Origin: Poronia punctata
Lineage: Eukaryota; Ascomycota; Sordariomycetes; Xylariales; Xylariaceae
Length of the DNA: 44,758 bases
Assembly: GCA_022579005.1 (NCBI GenBank)
Contig: MU401721.1
Location: forward strand, 1 to 44,758
Reading direction: 5' to 3'
The translations under genes were made by a program, and so were the position numbers. Shown in pieces: positions 1 to 11,879 of the stretch. Below the pieces are notes generated by a model that had not been told where the DNA came from, made no database searches, and saw nothing but the letters and a program-made list of their open reading frames with translations. How positions within the stretch are numbered: position 1 is the stretch's first letter; each line of letters starts with the position of its first letter.

Positions 1-605
1 ATAAAAGCTTTTTATTTTTTAACTTTTAAAAAAGTATTTAAAAAAATATATTATATAAAAGTAAAAAAAAGCTAAACATTTTTAGCTTTTAATAGTTTAA
101 ATTATTTTTATTAAATATACTAAATACTAATATTTTATTAATAAAATTAATATTGCTAAATAGCAATAAATAAAAAGATTTTAAAAATATAATTTAATTA
201 ATTTTACTTTTACTATATAGCTATGCAAATAATTATTTATACTTTTTTCTATTTTTTAGTAGCAGTTTAATTATAATTTATAATTAAAATACTATAAAAG
301 GAAATTTAAAATAATTATATATTTTTTATAAGCTTTATATACATTAAAAAGTATAAAAAGTACTTATATATATAAATTAAGTAAAGCTAAGTACTTTAAC
401 TTTAAGCTTTATTATAGCGGTTATCTATAGTACTTAATAGGTTTGTTATTCTATTTTCTAGGGGTCAATAGATCTACACTTGTACGTATAAGTATACAAG
501 TAGATTTCTTATAACTATCTAGGTTATATATATACTTACCTATTATCCAGATAACAAATTTGGAATCAGTAGAGAAAAGGGGACTTACCTAGCAGCCTAG
601 GTATG
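1..605. other. AT-rich gene-free block, RIP-like
   Basis: The first ~420 bases are almost entirely A and T, with many TpA steps, and carry no reading frame of note. From about 420 the composition becomes mixed. An imperfect inverted repeat lies at about 468-506 (ATCTAC..TTGTAC against GTATACAA.GTAGAT). In Pezizomycotina such blocks are usually old transposons degraded by RIP. I cannot identify a parent element here, so the RIP origin is an inference from composition. Confidence 0.6.
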
Positions 606-607
606 TA

Positions 608-1014
608 CAGTAGGTACCTATTAATTCCGAGCAAAAGTTTCTAAAATGTAAAATGTTAGAAAAATAATAAAAAATAAAAAATAAACTGTAATAATTATAT
701 ACCCTTGCCTATTAAATAAAGACTTTTATTTTCTATCTAACAATATTTTAACTAGGTTGCTACCTATTTTATTTAATTAATTAAAAATATTATAAAAAAA
801 ATTTAAAAGTAGCACTTACTTTTAACCTTAATATTTTAGCCAATACTTAACTAAAAAGAAAAATACTACTATGTATAAAAATGTTTTATTTTCTTTTAGC
901 CTCCTTTACTTTTTATTATTTTTTAAATGTTAAAGGTAAAGCGTAGTAAGTAGTTAAAGTAAGTGAGTTTTGGTATAAAACATCGTGTTGCTCGGAATTA
1001 ATGAGCTCCCACTG
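608..1014 (+). mobile_element. MITE-like element, copy 1 (407 bp, TA target duplication)
   Basis: The element begins CAGTAGGTACCT and ends CTCCCACTG, with TA directly outside each end (606-607 and 1015-1016). Its termini are inverted repeats: both contain ATTAATTCCGAGCAA reading inwards, and the outer CAGTGGG is changed to CAGTAGG on the left. A second copy of exactly the same length lies inverted at 42338-42744. The inside is AT-rich and non-coding. TA duplication and short inverted repeats without a transposase fit a non-autonomous Tc1/mariner-type element. The superfamily is inferred only from the TA duplication. Confidence 0.85.
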
Positions 1015-1016
1015 TA

Positions 1017-4000
1017 GGTACATAGTTAGCTGGAGCAAGGCGGATGAAATGCCAAGCCAAGGGTCCAAATCGTCTGCTGTGTAAAGTACCTAACGTAGCA
1101 ACCTGACCTACCTAGTTACCTAACTAGACCACCTCTATCTAGATCTAATCTAGGGGTACGTGGAACTATTAAAGAGGGTTTGCTTTGCCAACCTTGTTTT
1201 CTCATTTTACGATACCTCTTTCGCGACGTGAGACGGGCCTTGACGGGACACCGACTGTTTGTGCCCGCCAGCTAGGTACTAGGTAGTCACGTAGTCTAGG
1301 TAGGTAGTACACGTATACATACGCACAGTACCTGTGGATAGACTAGGTAGACTAAACCTAAATTGTTGATCTACCAAACCTAATCTACTACAAAGAGGTT
1401 TATCAGAGTCTAGAGAGGAGAAGACATGGAAAATTGATCTCAGGATGGGTAATTCGTGTTGTTTTTGCCATGTGCCATGGGGACTTCGGACTTCTCCTGA
1501 GCGCGCGACGCGCTTTGGGTGCCCTGCAACTCTTATGTACACACGTACTTGTTGGCCAATCTGAGTACTTATGATGACTATTCACATTTACCTAACCTAG
1601 TCATGAAATAGTCCGAAGCGAGGGGGAATTCACTTACAGGTATAGATAGATATACGATCTGGGTAAATTGCTGAGGTTATCCGCTTCGGAATGTTTCCAA
1701 TCTGTAGAGAGGGCGATGGGGGTTTTTTCCCTCATCACTTGCATCACCACTCTCTTTTTCCATGTCCGCCGGTTCCACCCCTTAATACTGTAATGCCTGT
1801 TTAGTCCCGGTTCCTATCCATCGGCAACTTGGCACTTTACCGATTGGATCCAACCCCCAGCTAGATCTGCGGGGTTTGCCCAGGTTGGATATTCGTTTCT
1901 CCCACGCTTTTCTTGGCGAGGTCATCGTTCGAAGATGAAGTCAGCTGTGACACACGCCATGAACTCAATCAATAGAATAAAGAACTATTACCAAGACGTA
2001 TTGGTATCTCGTCCGCCTCAGCTCAGACACTGGTGGCATACATACGACCCCGCCAGGATTAAACTGGTAGACTACTAGGTAGTCGGCTGGTATCGCCGGC
2101 TGCGTGACTTGATCAGGACCTACCAGCATATTGGCCCAGACCCGAAAGGGACCTCGTCTCGGTCGAGGGGCCCCGGGCTGTATGGTGCAAGGCCTATATT
2201 TGGATGCATTTGCTCGCTATAGCGGAGCGCAGGTAACATCAGTAGGTAGTACCACTGCATGATTGCCCACTGTATTCCGTAAACCGTGCCTGTATGCCGT
2301 CCCAATAAGGCGTCGACATAATCTAGGGGTGTCCACGATATAAATGAGCCGGTGCATCTGTGTCAAGGGCCGTAACTATCAACTGTTTCTCGGAATCAAC
2401 ATTCCGTCCAAGTTGCCACCCGTGCCTTCAATATGGCATTATCGGTAACTGCTTTGCACTGCTAACCCGTAACAGACTAGCTGCCAAAAGTTGCGTGTTT
2501 GACACAGGGGGTTTAGAGACGGTTAACCTCAAGTTTAGCAACGATGCAGTTAAAGGCGCAAGGTAGTCTAGATAGCGACAGCTCCATCGCCTATTGGTGA
2601 GCGATGGCAGCGGCTATGTATCCCACTCGTGGGCGAAAGACCCCAGAAGAGAAACCGTAGCAAGCGCCGCACAGGGAATGCCCTCGCCGTACTTTTATAA
2701 ACGTCAGGGGATGATGGCGAATCACTTGGTCTCCGATTCCGCCTGTGCATGAATGCGCAAAGTAGCATGTTGGACCGGTGGATGGACTGAACATTGTGAT
2801 TAGGATCTTCGAGGTGCGATCGGATGCTCGCACTCCTTGGCCGAGTCTCGTAGACTCGGTAATCTCTGCCTGCACAATGGCAAATGCCCCAAAGTGGTGA
2901 ATAGAACGTTGGGTTTGTTAGCAAATGTACAACGTAGACCAAAAGCGCCATCTCGATGTCTTCTGTTGATGTATGTATTGTCCTGCCACGCCTGCCTCTG
3001 GCAAGTACTCGTATATTCTAGAAACGGCGGGGCAGTCCGTCGCCCGCTTTTGCGTGTCGATCAAAAAGGACAGTCGACACTTGAACGCTATCATATTTGA
3101 GCGTCTTGGATCTGAAGCAAAACAGGGTGAGGAAGAAGTAGTAGGTCAAGACTCCATGAGAGAATCGTGATATTCGGGATAAGGGCTGTTTCGACATTCG
3201 GGCCGTGACCGCGTAGAAGAGGTGAAGCCAGATCCACCAAGTATTGGTATCGATTGGCATAGGTTGCTAGTGACCCGGCTTGATAAAAACTCCTAAATCA
3301 TATGCTGAAGTTCTCGATAGTAGCATTAAAGAGAAGAATAGGAAGATGAAGAAAGGAGGTCAGGCCCTGGCTCGGAGTTCCTACCAACAACCATTCGTAC
3401 ATGTTTGATGCGTCATCTGGAATGTAGCAAGAACTGAGGTGAAACAACATAGGCACCTTAATTATCTAACCTAGGTAGATAGGGGGAAGGTGCGGCAACT
3501 CATATATCAACATCATTGAGCTAAGTGTAAGTATATATACATGCATCTATAACAGGTAAGTATTGAAGGTCACTCCCTAAAGGTTGTTACCCCCAACAGA
3601 AGAAAACGTAGGAAATGAATATACATGATGCCAAACCTACTCACATAAGAGGGAGGGAGAGAGGGGCGGATTATCCAAGGTCGAGTCATTCCTCCCTGGA
3701 GTCTCTTACCTTTGTATTGGTTTACTCAGGTATTCAAAAGCAAGTAGCTGTGTGGCGCATCTTATGGCCGATCCGGTAACAGGAGTAGATTGTGACCACA
3801 GCGGTACCATTTGAGCATATCCTAAATTTCTCAAATTAAATACATGTTTTCAAAATTAGGTACTGACCTCAAGTGGTTTAAAGCAGACACACCACAGTGT
3901 TGCACCTATATAGGGTTTGATAGAGCTCTGTTTTTCCTTAGATGTACTTGTACTTGTAGAGGAGCAAACCTGGCTCTTATTAGATCTGTACCTACTGGCT

Positions 4001-5430
4001 ACATCCAACTCAACTGTATTTGGGGTTACATAAGTAAATACACAGTAAAAACACCCCACAACTTAGAGACAATGATTTGTTGAAGAATTTATTAGTCTTA
4101 TCTGACAGCTTTTGTTTACAATAGCAACAGTCTGTCTGCCTGTCTGCCTGTCCAAGTATTATTTGGCAGGTGCCGCCTCTTACACTCTTTAAGAAGTAGA
4201 CATCTACAAGTAGGTTAATAATCTGCATCCCTTACCTACATAAGTAAGTATCTTACAGGAGTTGGCACCTACTACACATGGTCTAGGCACCTAGGGATGT
4301 ATGTAATATTGTATGATAGATCAAGTAGGTGACTATCTAGCTGTCAGCATTGCCTTACAAGTACCTACTAGGAGGTACCTAGGCTACCACCTGCCTGGTA
4401 TTTCCTTTGCTCGGGTGGCCTAGAAATGGCAAAATGTGTGGGATTGGTTATCTGTTACTAGATACCCGTAGATATCATAGGAGTACATGTGTAGCTTGCA
4501 CCAGGCTTATTGATACGAGTAGCAGGTGACGCACTACCTACCTACCTACTTGTAGCTACCCACTACCCACATGCAGTATATACCGTTCTGACTATGTACT
4601 TAGGAGAGTTATTTTGTCGCTTGGCTCACCCCATGGTCCTTGGTAGTAGGCTGATGTAAATAACCATCTGCTCTCATATGCCAGCTAATGCATTTACATC
4701 TGGCAATGTTGTAGTAATTGTATGTGTAGTTCTTTGTGCCCTGGAACTTCCCGGAGACTTGAAGAATGCAGTGTACATGTGCATAATACCTGACCTAAGC
4801 ACCATGAGTTGAGTAGGAAGTTGGACTTTTAGATAGATGCAATACAAAGGATTCTTGTAGCGTACAGCACATACACCCCACTTATTGGTGCCATGTAAAA
4901 GATACTGGCTACGATACTGTCTAGGCGTAACACCTTCAGGTCACGTGTACCTAGCACTAGCATTGCAAGCACAAAGTACGCAATGAATACAATTCAGAGA
5001 TATTGCTTCATAGCATAACAGGCGCGGCCAGCAGATTGTGGCAACAACAAAGATGGGAAAATATAAATGTTTCTTTCAGAGATGATTGGTAGTATACATG
5101 GTTCTACACAATTAAAGATACACGTCTTTACGTCTACAAGCAGCTTCGGAGTGTTCATCTTATTTTCATTAACTGTGACGCCAAATCTTAATGCAGTCCT
5201 GTCACGCCACAGTTCACATTAGACAGGACACAGGCCTACAACCAGCCACTAAGGTCAAGCGACCTACGGTGTAGGCTTACTTGATTATTGGTACCTACCT
5301 CTTGTAAGTACATCTTGCAGCATGCATGGGGTACCTAGACTTGCGTATCAGATAGGCTGGAACCCATAGCGGCACAATTCGCACGACCTTTTGATTAACC
5401 AAAACGCCCACTTGACCTACCTACCTGAAC
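1017..5430. other. Intergenic region, no gene recognised
   Basis: About 4.4 kb of mixed-composition DNA. Frames on both strands are short (up to 127 codons), overlap each other, match no family known to me, and lack convincing splice structure. TACCTA/TAGGTA motifs are frequent (for example about 4330-4400, 4536-4556 and 5280-5340), and a TGTC/TGCC tetranucleotide tract lies at about 4129-4152. I see no tRNA, rRNA or transposase similarity. Confidence 0.5.
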
Positions 5431-6284
5431 CTTAATAACCATATTCTTGTCCATCTGCCACTCCCTCTTTCACCAACAATAACGTCAAACAGGGCAGTCC
5501 ATGACAATCGTGGCTTGTTGCGGCTTCTTATTGTCTAGTCAGATTCTGTTCTTCCTTGGAAACCACTCTAGCGTACTTTAAACGCTGATTTGTGTCTTCT
5601 GACTTTCCTTATTTTCTTGCAATACCCCCACCCCTTTATACCCATTCGTCGATCTGCTGTGCTTGTTTCATTGATCGTTTCTACCATCTGGTTCCTTCGT
5701 TTGACGTACGCCTGCCCAGCCAGGCCAAATACCTAGACAGCTAGTCATCTACGCGCCTTGTTATGCGCTGATGGTTTCGAGAGACCGCACGCCCTCGTTT
5801 TACCTGCTGTTTGTGGTTTGCCCCTACAAGCTGTTTCCCACGCTGTCCTGAGCGTCCTGTTGGTATTGCATGCGTACCACTCGAGAATATCAACACACCG
5901 CTCTCTTTCGAGACCCCTACAAACCTGAGCAGAGAATTTGAACCCACGTGCCTCGAAATCGTTGCATCTTCGACTCTTGCTGTGCCGCCTCGTCCAACCC
6001 CCGACCTACCGACTTCCCGGCCCGCTGCACAATTATCGGGCCCAGCCGCCCGCCTACTTACTAACCGCCTCGTGCCAATCAGTTGCGACGTCATCGGTAC
6101 TGCTTTTCACATTTGTCAAGCTGTGCTTTGGTAACGCCTGTCTTGCGAACGGCTGCTGGTTACTCCTGCCTATATTCTCAGCATAACCGTGCCCATTCAT
6201 ACTGCATTTCATTACGACAAACGGCTACCTGCTGCACCTTGAAGCTCAACTGCCATTTATCGAGTGTCCCTGGGAATATTCTTC
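5431..6284 (+). promoter_or_regulatory. Putative promoter and 5' leader of the Cid1-like gene
   Basis: The 850 bases before the ATG at 6285 become pyrimidine-rich, as is common for fungal promoters and leaders (for example 5440-5475 and 5615-5700). A TTTATA string lies at about 5635. Several short frames with upstream ATGs cross the leader, but none has recognisable coding content. The transcription start cannot be placed from sequence alone. Confidence 0.35.
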
Positions 6285-9200
6285 ATGGACAGGCAGCCTG
6301 CTGCGGCAGACTCTAACCATCATTATTCTACTCAGATTTGGACCCGATCAATATCAAGTCCAGCAGTTCCTCGGCTCAGTACCCTACAAGCAGCAGCCAA
6401 ACCTGCGGAACCAGTCTCTGCCCAGTGCGCGACACACTTCGATCTAGTCCCCATCCTGATCCCGCAACAACCACTCTACCAGGCCAAACTTGACCATTAC
6501 AATAAGCTAATTGCGCCGGGCCGAGGAGGTGGTCTACAGACATCTCCCTTGCCGCCACTTCTCTCTCAGCAACCCGTCCACGCCGGTTCCAGGTCTCGTT
6601 CGTTGTCCAAAGTGTCGAATAAGGACTCTCGCCCCAGGCAGAGCTCCCAGAATTGCCATGGGAATAGGAGCAATCAGAATAACCAAAAAGCCGATCGCTT
6701 GCTTATAACAGGCAAAGTGGCCAACTCCAAAATGGCGCAGAAGAAACCTGACGCGAACCAGGGCCTACCCCCAAAGCCAAAGATGTCGATATCTTCTTCT
6801 CACCTGCCTCCCCATTCAAGCTCGGTCCCATCTACTCCACACCAACATGCGCGAAAGTTCTCATATGGGTCAAGGGATCAATCTCCGGGCGCAAATGCGA
6901 GCCACTCCCCACGCTCAGTATACTCGGAGACGAACAGTGGTGTGCCTTCACTGCGGCCGTTGCCACCGCGGGGCGGTGGGTGCAAGTACGAAACAGGACT
7001 GAAGCATATGAAAAGAAGGGTGCCGTATAGTATCGGAACTGATCTCTTGGAAAGATTGGACTTGAGTGTGGTCCGCAGCAAACTCTCAGAGGATGATGAA
7101 AGGAAACTCACAACAGACATGCGTGAATTGTATGACCGGTTACAGCCGACGCAGGACGTGGAGAAGAAACGCCAAAGGTTAGTCCAAAAGCTAGAAAAGC
7201 TAATGAACGACACCTGGCCGGGCCATGATATTCGCGTACACTTATTTGGGTCATCGGGTAATCTTTTGTGCTCTGATGACTCTGACGGTACAGTCTTCCT
7301 CTTACCGTTTGTACAAAGTGTATAATGGCGCTGACTCTCTGCAAGTCGATATCTGCATCGTGACGCCTTGGAAGGAGCTTGAAGGCATCTGTATGCTTGC
7401 GGATTTACTAGCCAAACGTATGTTACTCTCCAACCGCCTTTCTCGTCTAGACTGAGGCCAAATTGCTTACCAACGGGTAGATGGTATGGAAAAAGTTGTT
7501 TGTGTCGCCTCGGCCAAGGTTCCTATCGTCAAGATATGGGACCCTGAGCTCGAGCTCAGCTGCGATATGAATGTCAACAACACTCTAGCGTTGGAAAACA
7601 CGCGTATGATAAGAACATACGTCGAAATAGACGAACGAGTGCGGCCTCTGGCCATGGTTATCAAGTACTGGACGCGGCGAAGGATTTTGAACGACGCTGG
7701 TAAGTTTGCAAGTTCTATCTGGGCCGCATCTTTTTTGATTGCTAACAAAAGGTCGATAGCATTTGGTGGGACTTTAAGTTCATACACATGGATGTGTATG
7801 ATAATAGCATTCTTGCAGCTTCGCGAACCCCCAGTTCTCCCTGCGCTGCACCAGCGAGCTCTCCAAAACCCATCTCGCAAAGATGGCCAGATGGCTGCAT
7901 TTGCCGACGACGTGGAGAACTTGCGGGGGTTTGGAGATGGGAATAAGTCGACACTGGGAGAGTTGCTCTTCCAGTTTTTCCGATTCTTTGCCCACGAGTT
8001 TGACTATTCGTCCAATGTCCTGTCGGTAAGGCTAGGCAAACTGTTTCCTAAGCATGAAAAGAAGTGGCACTTGGCCCTAAACAACCAACTTTGCGTTGAA
8101 GAGCCTTTCAACACTGGCCGAAATCTGGGAAATACCGCAGACGATACTGCTTTCCGCGGCATCCATCTTGAACTGCGTCGTGCCTTTGACCTTATCGCTC
8201 AAGGAAATCTGGCGGAATGCTGCGAACAGTTTGTTTATCCGAAAGAGGAAGAGAGAATATTTCACAAGCCCCCTGTCGTTTCGCGGCCTGTGTTGCTTAG
8301 GAGTGCCTCGCAGCAAGCATCTCGTCCCAGCCGTGGCGGGACATACCGCAGTGGGAATCGACACCAGAGCCGGAATAATGGTAACAATAACAACAACAGT
8401 AGTAACAGTAACAATAACAGCAACAGCAACAGCCGAAGGGCATCTTCTGGACTTACGTACGAGAATTCCCTACCCACGATGTTTGTACCGGCTGCCTACG
8501 CCATGGCGCTTGGAGCACAGGACGGTAATGCGATGTATATCCAGCCACCGGAGCTAGCCGCTCAGCTTTCGGCGTTGCAACTACAGGAAAACAACCTCAG
8601 ATTTTTACAATATACCCAGTCACAGGCCTTTGCTCAACAGCAAGCGCTGCAGCATGCTCAGAGAATGCAGGGTACTGCCCCGCAAGGACAGTCTTCGGCG
8701 GACCGGTCCAGAACTAATTCCTTTGACACTCCGCCACTGAGTGCTCCGGGCCGGCCCGATATCCGCCCGGAAATGTATTACTATCCCGTTCATCTGCAGC
8801 ACCCACACGCACTGTACGGTTATCCTGCTTATCAAGCTGTACCGTCCAACCTCAATACCGCCGAGTATAGACGACCTTCGCACCGGTCACCTGCTGCCAA
8901 CGAGACTAGCCATGGTTCGTCGGGCAGCGCCATAAGGTCTCAATCCCAGCCGGCCTCCCGGAATATGGTGGTCCATAGTGCAATGCCAAACGGCATGGCT
9001 GGCACATCTACTCGACTTGTCAATGGCGCCCCCATTCCGAGCTTCCTCCCCGACGAGAGCACCGATACCGAGCAAAGCAGCACAACCGGAAACTCGCCTG
9101 ACGAGGTGAAGGGTGGCAACTACTACACGCACCCTTCGAGTCCTCGAACGTCCGGCGTAGCCACTAATGGATTGCTTGCCTTTGGCGACATTGGCCCGCA

Positions 9201-10248
9201 CGCGGGGAGTACAGATGAAGCCGGCCCCATGTCTGGTGATTTTGTGCCGGCGCTGCCTAACAACACCACGTCTCGGTCCTCTTCGCCAAATAATATGGAT
9301 CGGCCTTATTCGAGAAGTCATGGGTCTTTGCCACTCAGCAGTATTTCCTTCTCGCCCAGATACCTGGCTCGCGAAACAGCCCCCTTGGTCGTCAACGGAT
9401 CTTCGCCAACACCACCATCCCATAATTCACCACGATATGCATGGCATGGCGAGCCGATAATGCCATCTGAGTTGAATGTGTATGAAAATCCTCTTCACAC
9501 TCAGCGGGATCCTGGTCTGATAGGACAACAGCCAAATACCCCATCTGACTCGTCAACATCAGCCACCTCCCGGGAAGCGTATACGCCAGTTTCCAGCCAA
9601 CCCGTCGTCGTCAACGGGACCTCGCATCCGTCTGGTCTCATGACGCCGCCCCGCTATAGTCAGCATTTCGCCACAAATGATGCTGTAACACAAAACTCGG
9701 ACGGGCTTCTCAATGTGGCTACTTGGCCTACCGGACCGGCCCCAGGCGCCGACTCTGGATCGTCCGTGAGGTTGCCGCCGTCCCTCTCCCGCCTTCCCCG
9801 ATCGACTCCGAGTCCCCTCATTGCGCAATTGGATCTAGCAACGGAGAACAAACTATCGCCGGTGTATGAGGCGAGTAGTGCATCGCCCAGCTTCGCAAGG
9901 AAGCCTCTTGAAGTACCGTCCAGCGAAAGCCCGAACCGTATCTCGTATCCAAGCCAGAAACGACGTGAAATCGCAACAGAGTTAGGGCGGAATAAAGCAA
10001 AGTTGCCGGTCGACTCGGCAAATTCGGAGGCGGACGTGTCTCCTCATTCCAATCCCAGAGTCAGTGGACTGCTGAGAGAGAGCGGCCACGTACGTGGTGT
10101 CAAGAGTGAGAGTGATAATGTCGGGGCGACTGGCGCGTGGCAAAAGTCTCGGGGAAGGAAGCGAGTCAACGACTTGAAAGGCCGAAGTGAGGTTTTTGCG
10201 CAGAGCGAGCAACCACCGAAGCACGACGCAGACAGAAAGGGAGGCTGA
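6285..10248 (+). CDS. Cid1-type poly(A)/poly(U) nucleotidyltransferase (PAP/25A-associated family)
   Basis: Predicted exons are 6285-7287, 7346-7417, 7481-7699 and 7760-10248, giving 1260 aa in one frame. The start is the first in-frame ATG; the frame opens just upstream with a non-ATG codon. Residues ~1-300 are Ser/Pro-rich and disordered. The catalytic core (~320-590) has FGSSGNLL followed by SDVD (Asp334 and Asp336, created by splicing intron 1) and a third acidic residue in CDMNVNN (Asp387). It then has RRILNDAAFGGTLSSYTW across intron 3 and a nucleotide-recognition-like segment, PFNTGRNLGNTADD (~548-562). A long Ser/Pro/Asn/Gln-rich tail (~600-1260) includes an Asn/Ser run at ~636-660. 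Family members add nucleotides to RNA 3' ends; Aspergillus CutA/CutB and S. pombe Cid1 are related types. Which nucleotide this enzyme adds cannot be read from sequence. Intron 3 is 60 bp and stop-free. Confidence 0.9.
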
Positions 10249-11879
10249 TCTATGGCGGGCTCTAAGCCACGGCAGCTCGTGTCCCCCGTCCCGGATAAGA
10301 CAGCAGACCGTGGGCAACGCCATGTCTTTGCACGTGATTCAATATCAACTCGAATGATGGAATCTTCCTGTGGAGCTTAGTGGGTGACTACTTTGTCGTT
10401 TGCAGGTGGGCCACGTGCAAATACTAGTATGGCAAGGCAAAGTCACCTCAGTCGATACACATATGGTATTCCTGATACCTATTATCGGAATGAGGGCTTT
10501 TATCCCACTTTACGACTTACCAGGACGACGGACAAATTATACGCGTGGACGTCCGACATGGCCCTGGGCTATAAGAACTCGACGCTGGTATCGACACAGG
10601 CGAAAAGCAATCAAACAAATTGTTAAAGTACACAGCCTAACCCGAAAAGGGGTTTTTCATTGACTGATCCACCTATGACGGCGCCGGGGGCCGGGCCGGG
10701 GCCGGGCCGAGCCGATCATTCAATATCCGCAGCCAGACGGCGCAGATGACTTTTACGCTCCTACATTCACGTATGAGCTTGGCAGCTAGTATCGGTTTCT
10801 TTGTCCGGCGGGTTGAACGATGAATGAGGGTAGGTTATGTTTTATATTATAGCGTTGTACGCGTTTGTGGGCATGTCGGCATTTCTCAAGAATCATAGGC
10901 ATTTTCATGGATAGGGAAAATCGGTCGAGTAATATTGGCGCTGTGGATTTTACAGACTCGTCATATTCTGGGCACACGACGGTCATGTCCAGGTTCATGA
11001 AGGCGGTCAAAAATAGACGCTCAATAGAGAATAACAGGTAGTGCATAGGAACCAAAAGATAAAAAACAAGAAAAAACTCAATAATGATAAGAAAGATAGG
11101 TACACGAGAAACGTTTCGGTGTCTAGCATACGACAAGACAGATAGTAAATATATACACGTGTAATCAAGTCGGCATAAGAGAAGGGAGGGAGCCCAAGAC
11201 GGGGTTGCTTGCCGATGAACCATGGCGGTCAGCTGCCTGTCTGCCTGTCTAGATAGCTGTATGTCGTGTAGCGTAATTGCCTCTGCAAAGGGGCTGTGTC
11301 GCCTCGGATCGACCATTTAAGGTACTATGTCGGCTAACAGAGTAGGATCCGTGGGGGCCAGGGCGTCAGGATACTGAGATAAATACCCCAATTTGAATAA
11401 CTACCTACCTACATGAGAGCCACAGCTAAAGCCCAGGTGGGGATGGACAAGATGGTAAGGCAGTCGTCGATACTAGATAGGATCGAATGGTGACCTCGCA
11501 GCAGCATTAGAGACAGCCTGGCACATCGACTCGATGTAGCGACCACGTCTAATCTACCTGCCTAATGTGACCGTACAAGTAGGTAATGATATCAATTCGA
11601 ATGTCAAAACATGACTAATCACCTGGCAGTCGTCAACTTGATGGTAAAAACGAGCACCCATCGGGGTCCAGGATCTCTTACATTCCTCTATGCTCACATC
11701 TATAATAGCGTTTCACACCTCGACATCGGTCCATTTCTGGGCCTTTGCTCATTATCTGTTGTGATATATCGCGTTCTTGGACCCGGGCTTTGGGATTTGG
11801 GGACAATTGCCAATAAGAACCGAGTTGTTTTGGGATCAAGAACCAACTAGACTAGACTACGTGATAATTGATTACCACC
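10249..11879. other. Intergenic region between the Cid1-like and BTB genes
   Basis: It holds the 3' flank of the Cid1-like gene and the 5' flank of the BTB gene. A GC-rich CCGGG-type tract lies at about 10680-10714. A 176-codon frame on the minus strand (10786-11316) has a hydrophobic stretch but no family resemblance and no splice support, so I do not call it a gene. TACCTA motifs occur at 11401-11414. Confidence 0.5.

Noticed and set aside
2037..2060. ACATACGACC, like the start of fungal 5S rRNA
   Set aside because: The sequence after the first ten bases does not follow 5S rRNA, and no internal control region is seen.
5741..6134. Overlapping frames of 107-117 codons on both strands before the Cid1-like gene
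   Set aside because: Composition fits a pyrimidine-rich leader. No domain is recognised, and both strands are open at once.
10786..11316. 176-codon minus-strand frame with a hydrophobic stretch
   Set aside because: It lies in the flank of the Cid1-like gene. One isolated hydrophobic segment and no recognisable domain are not enough.
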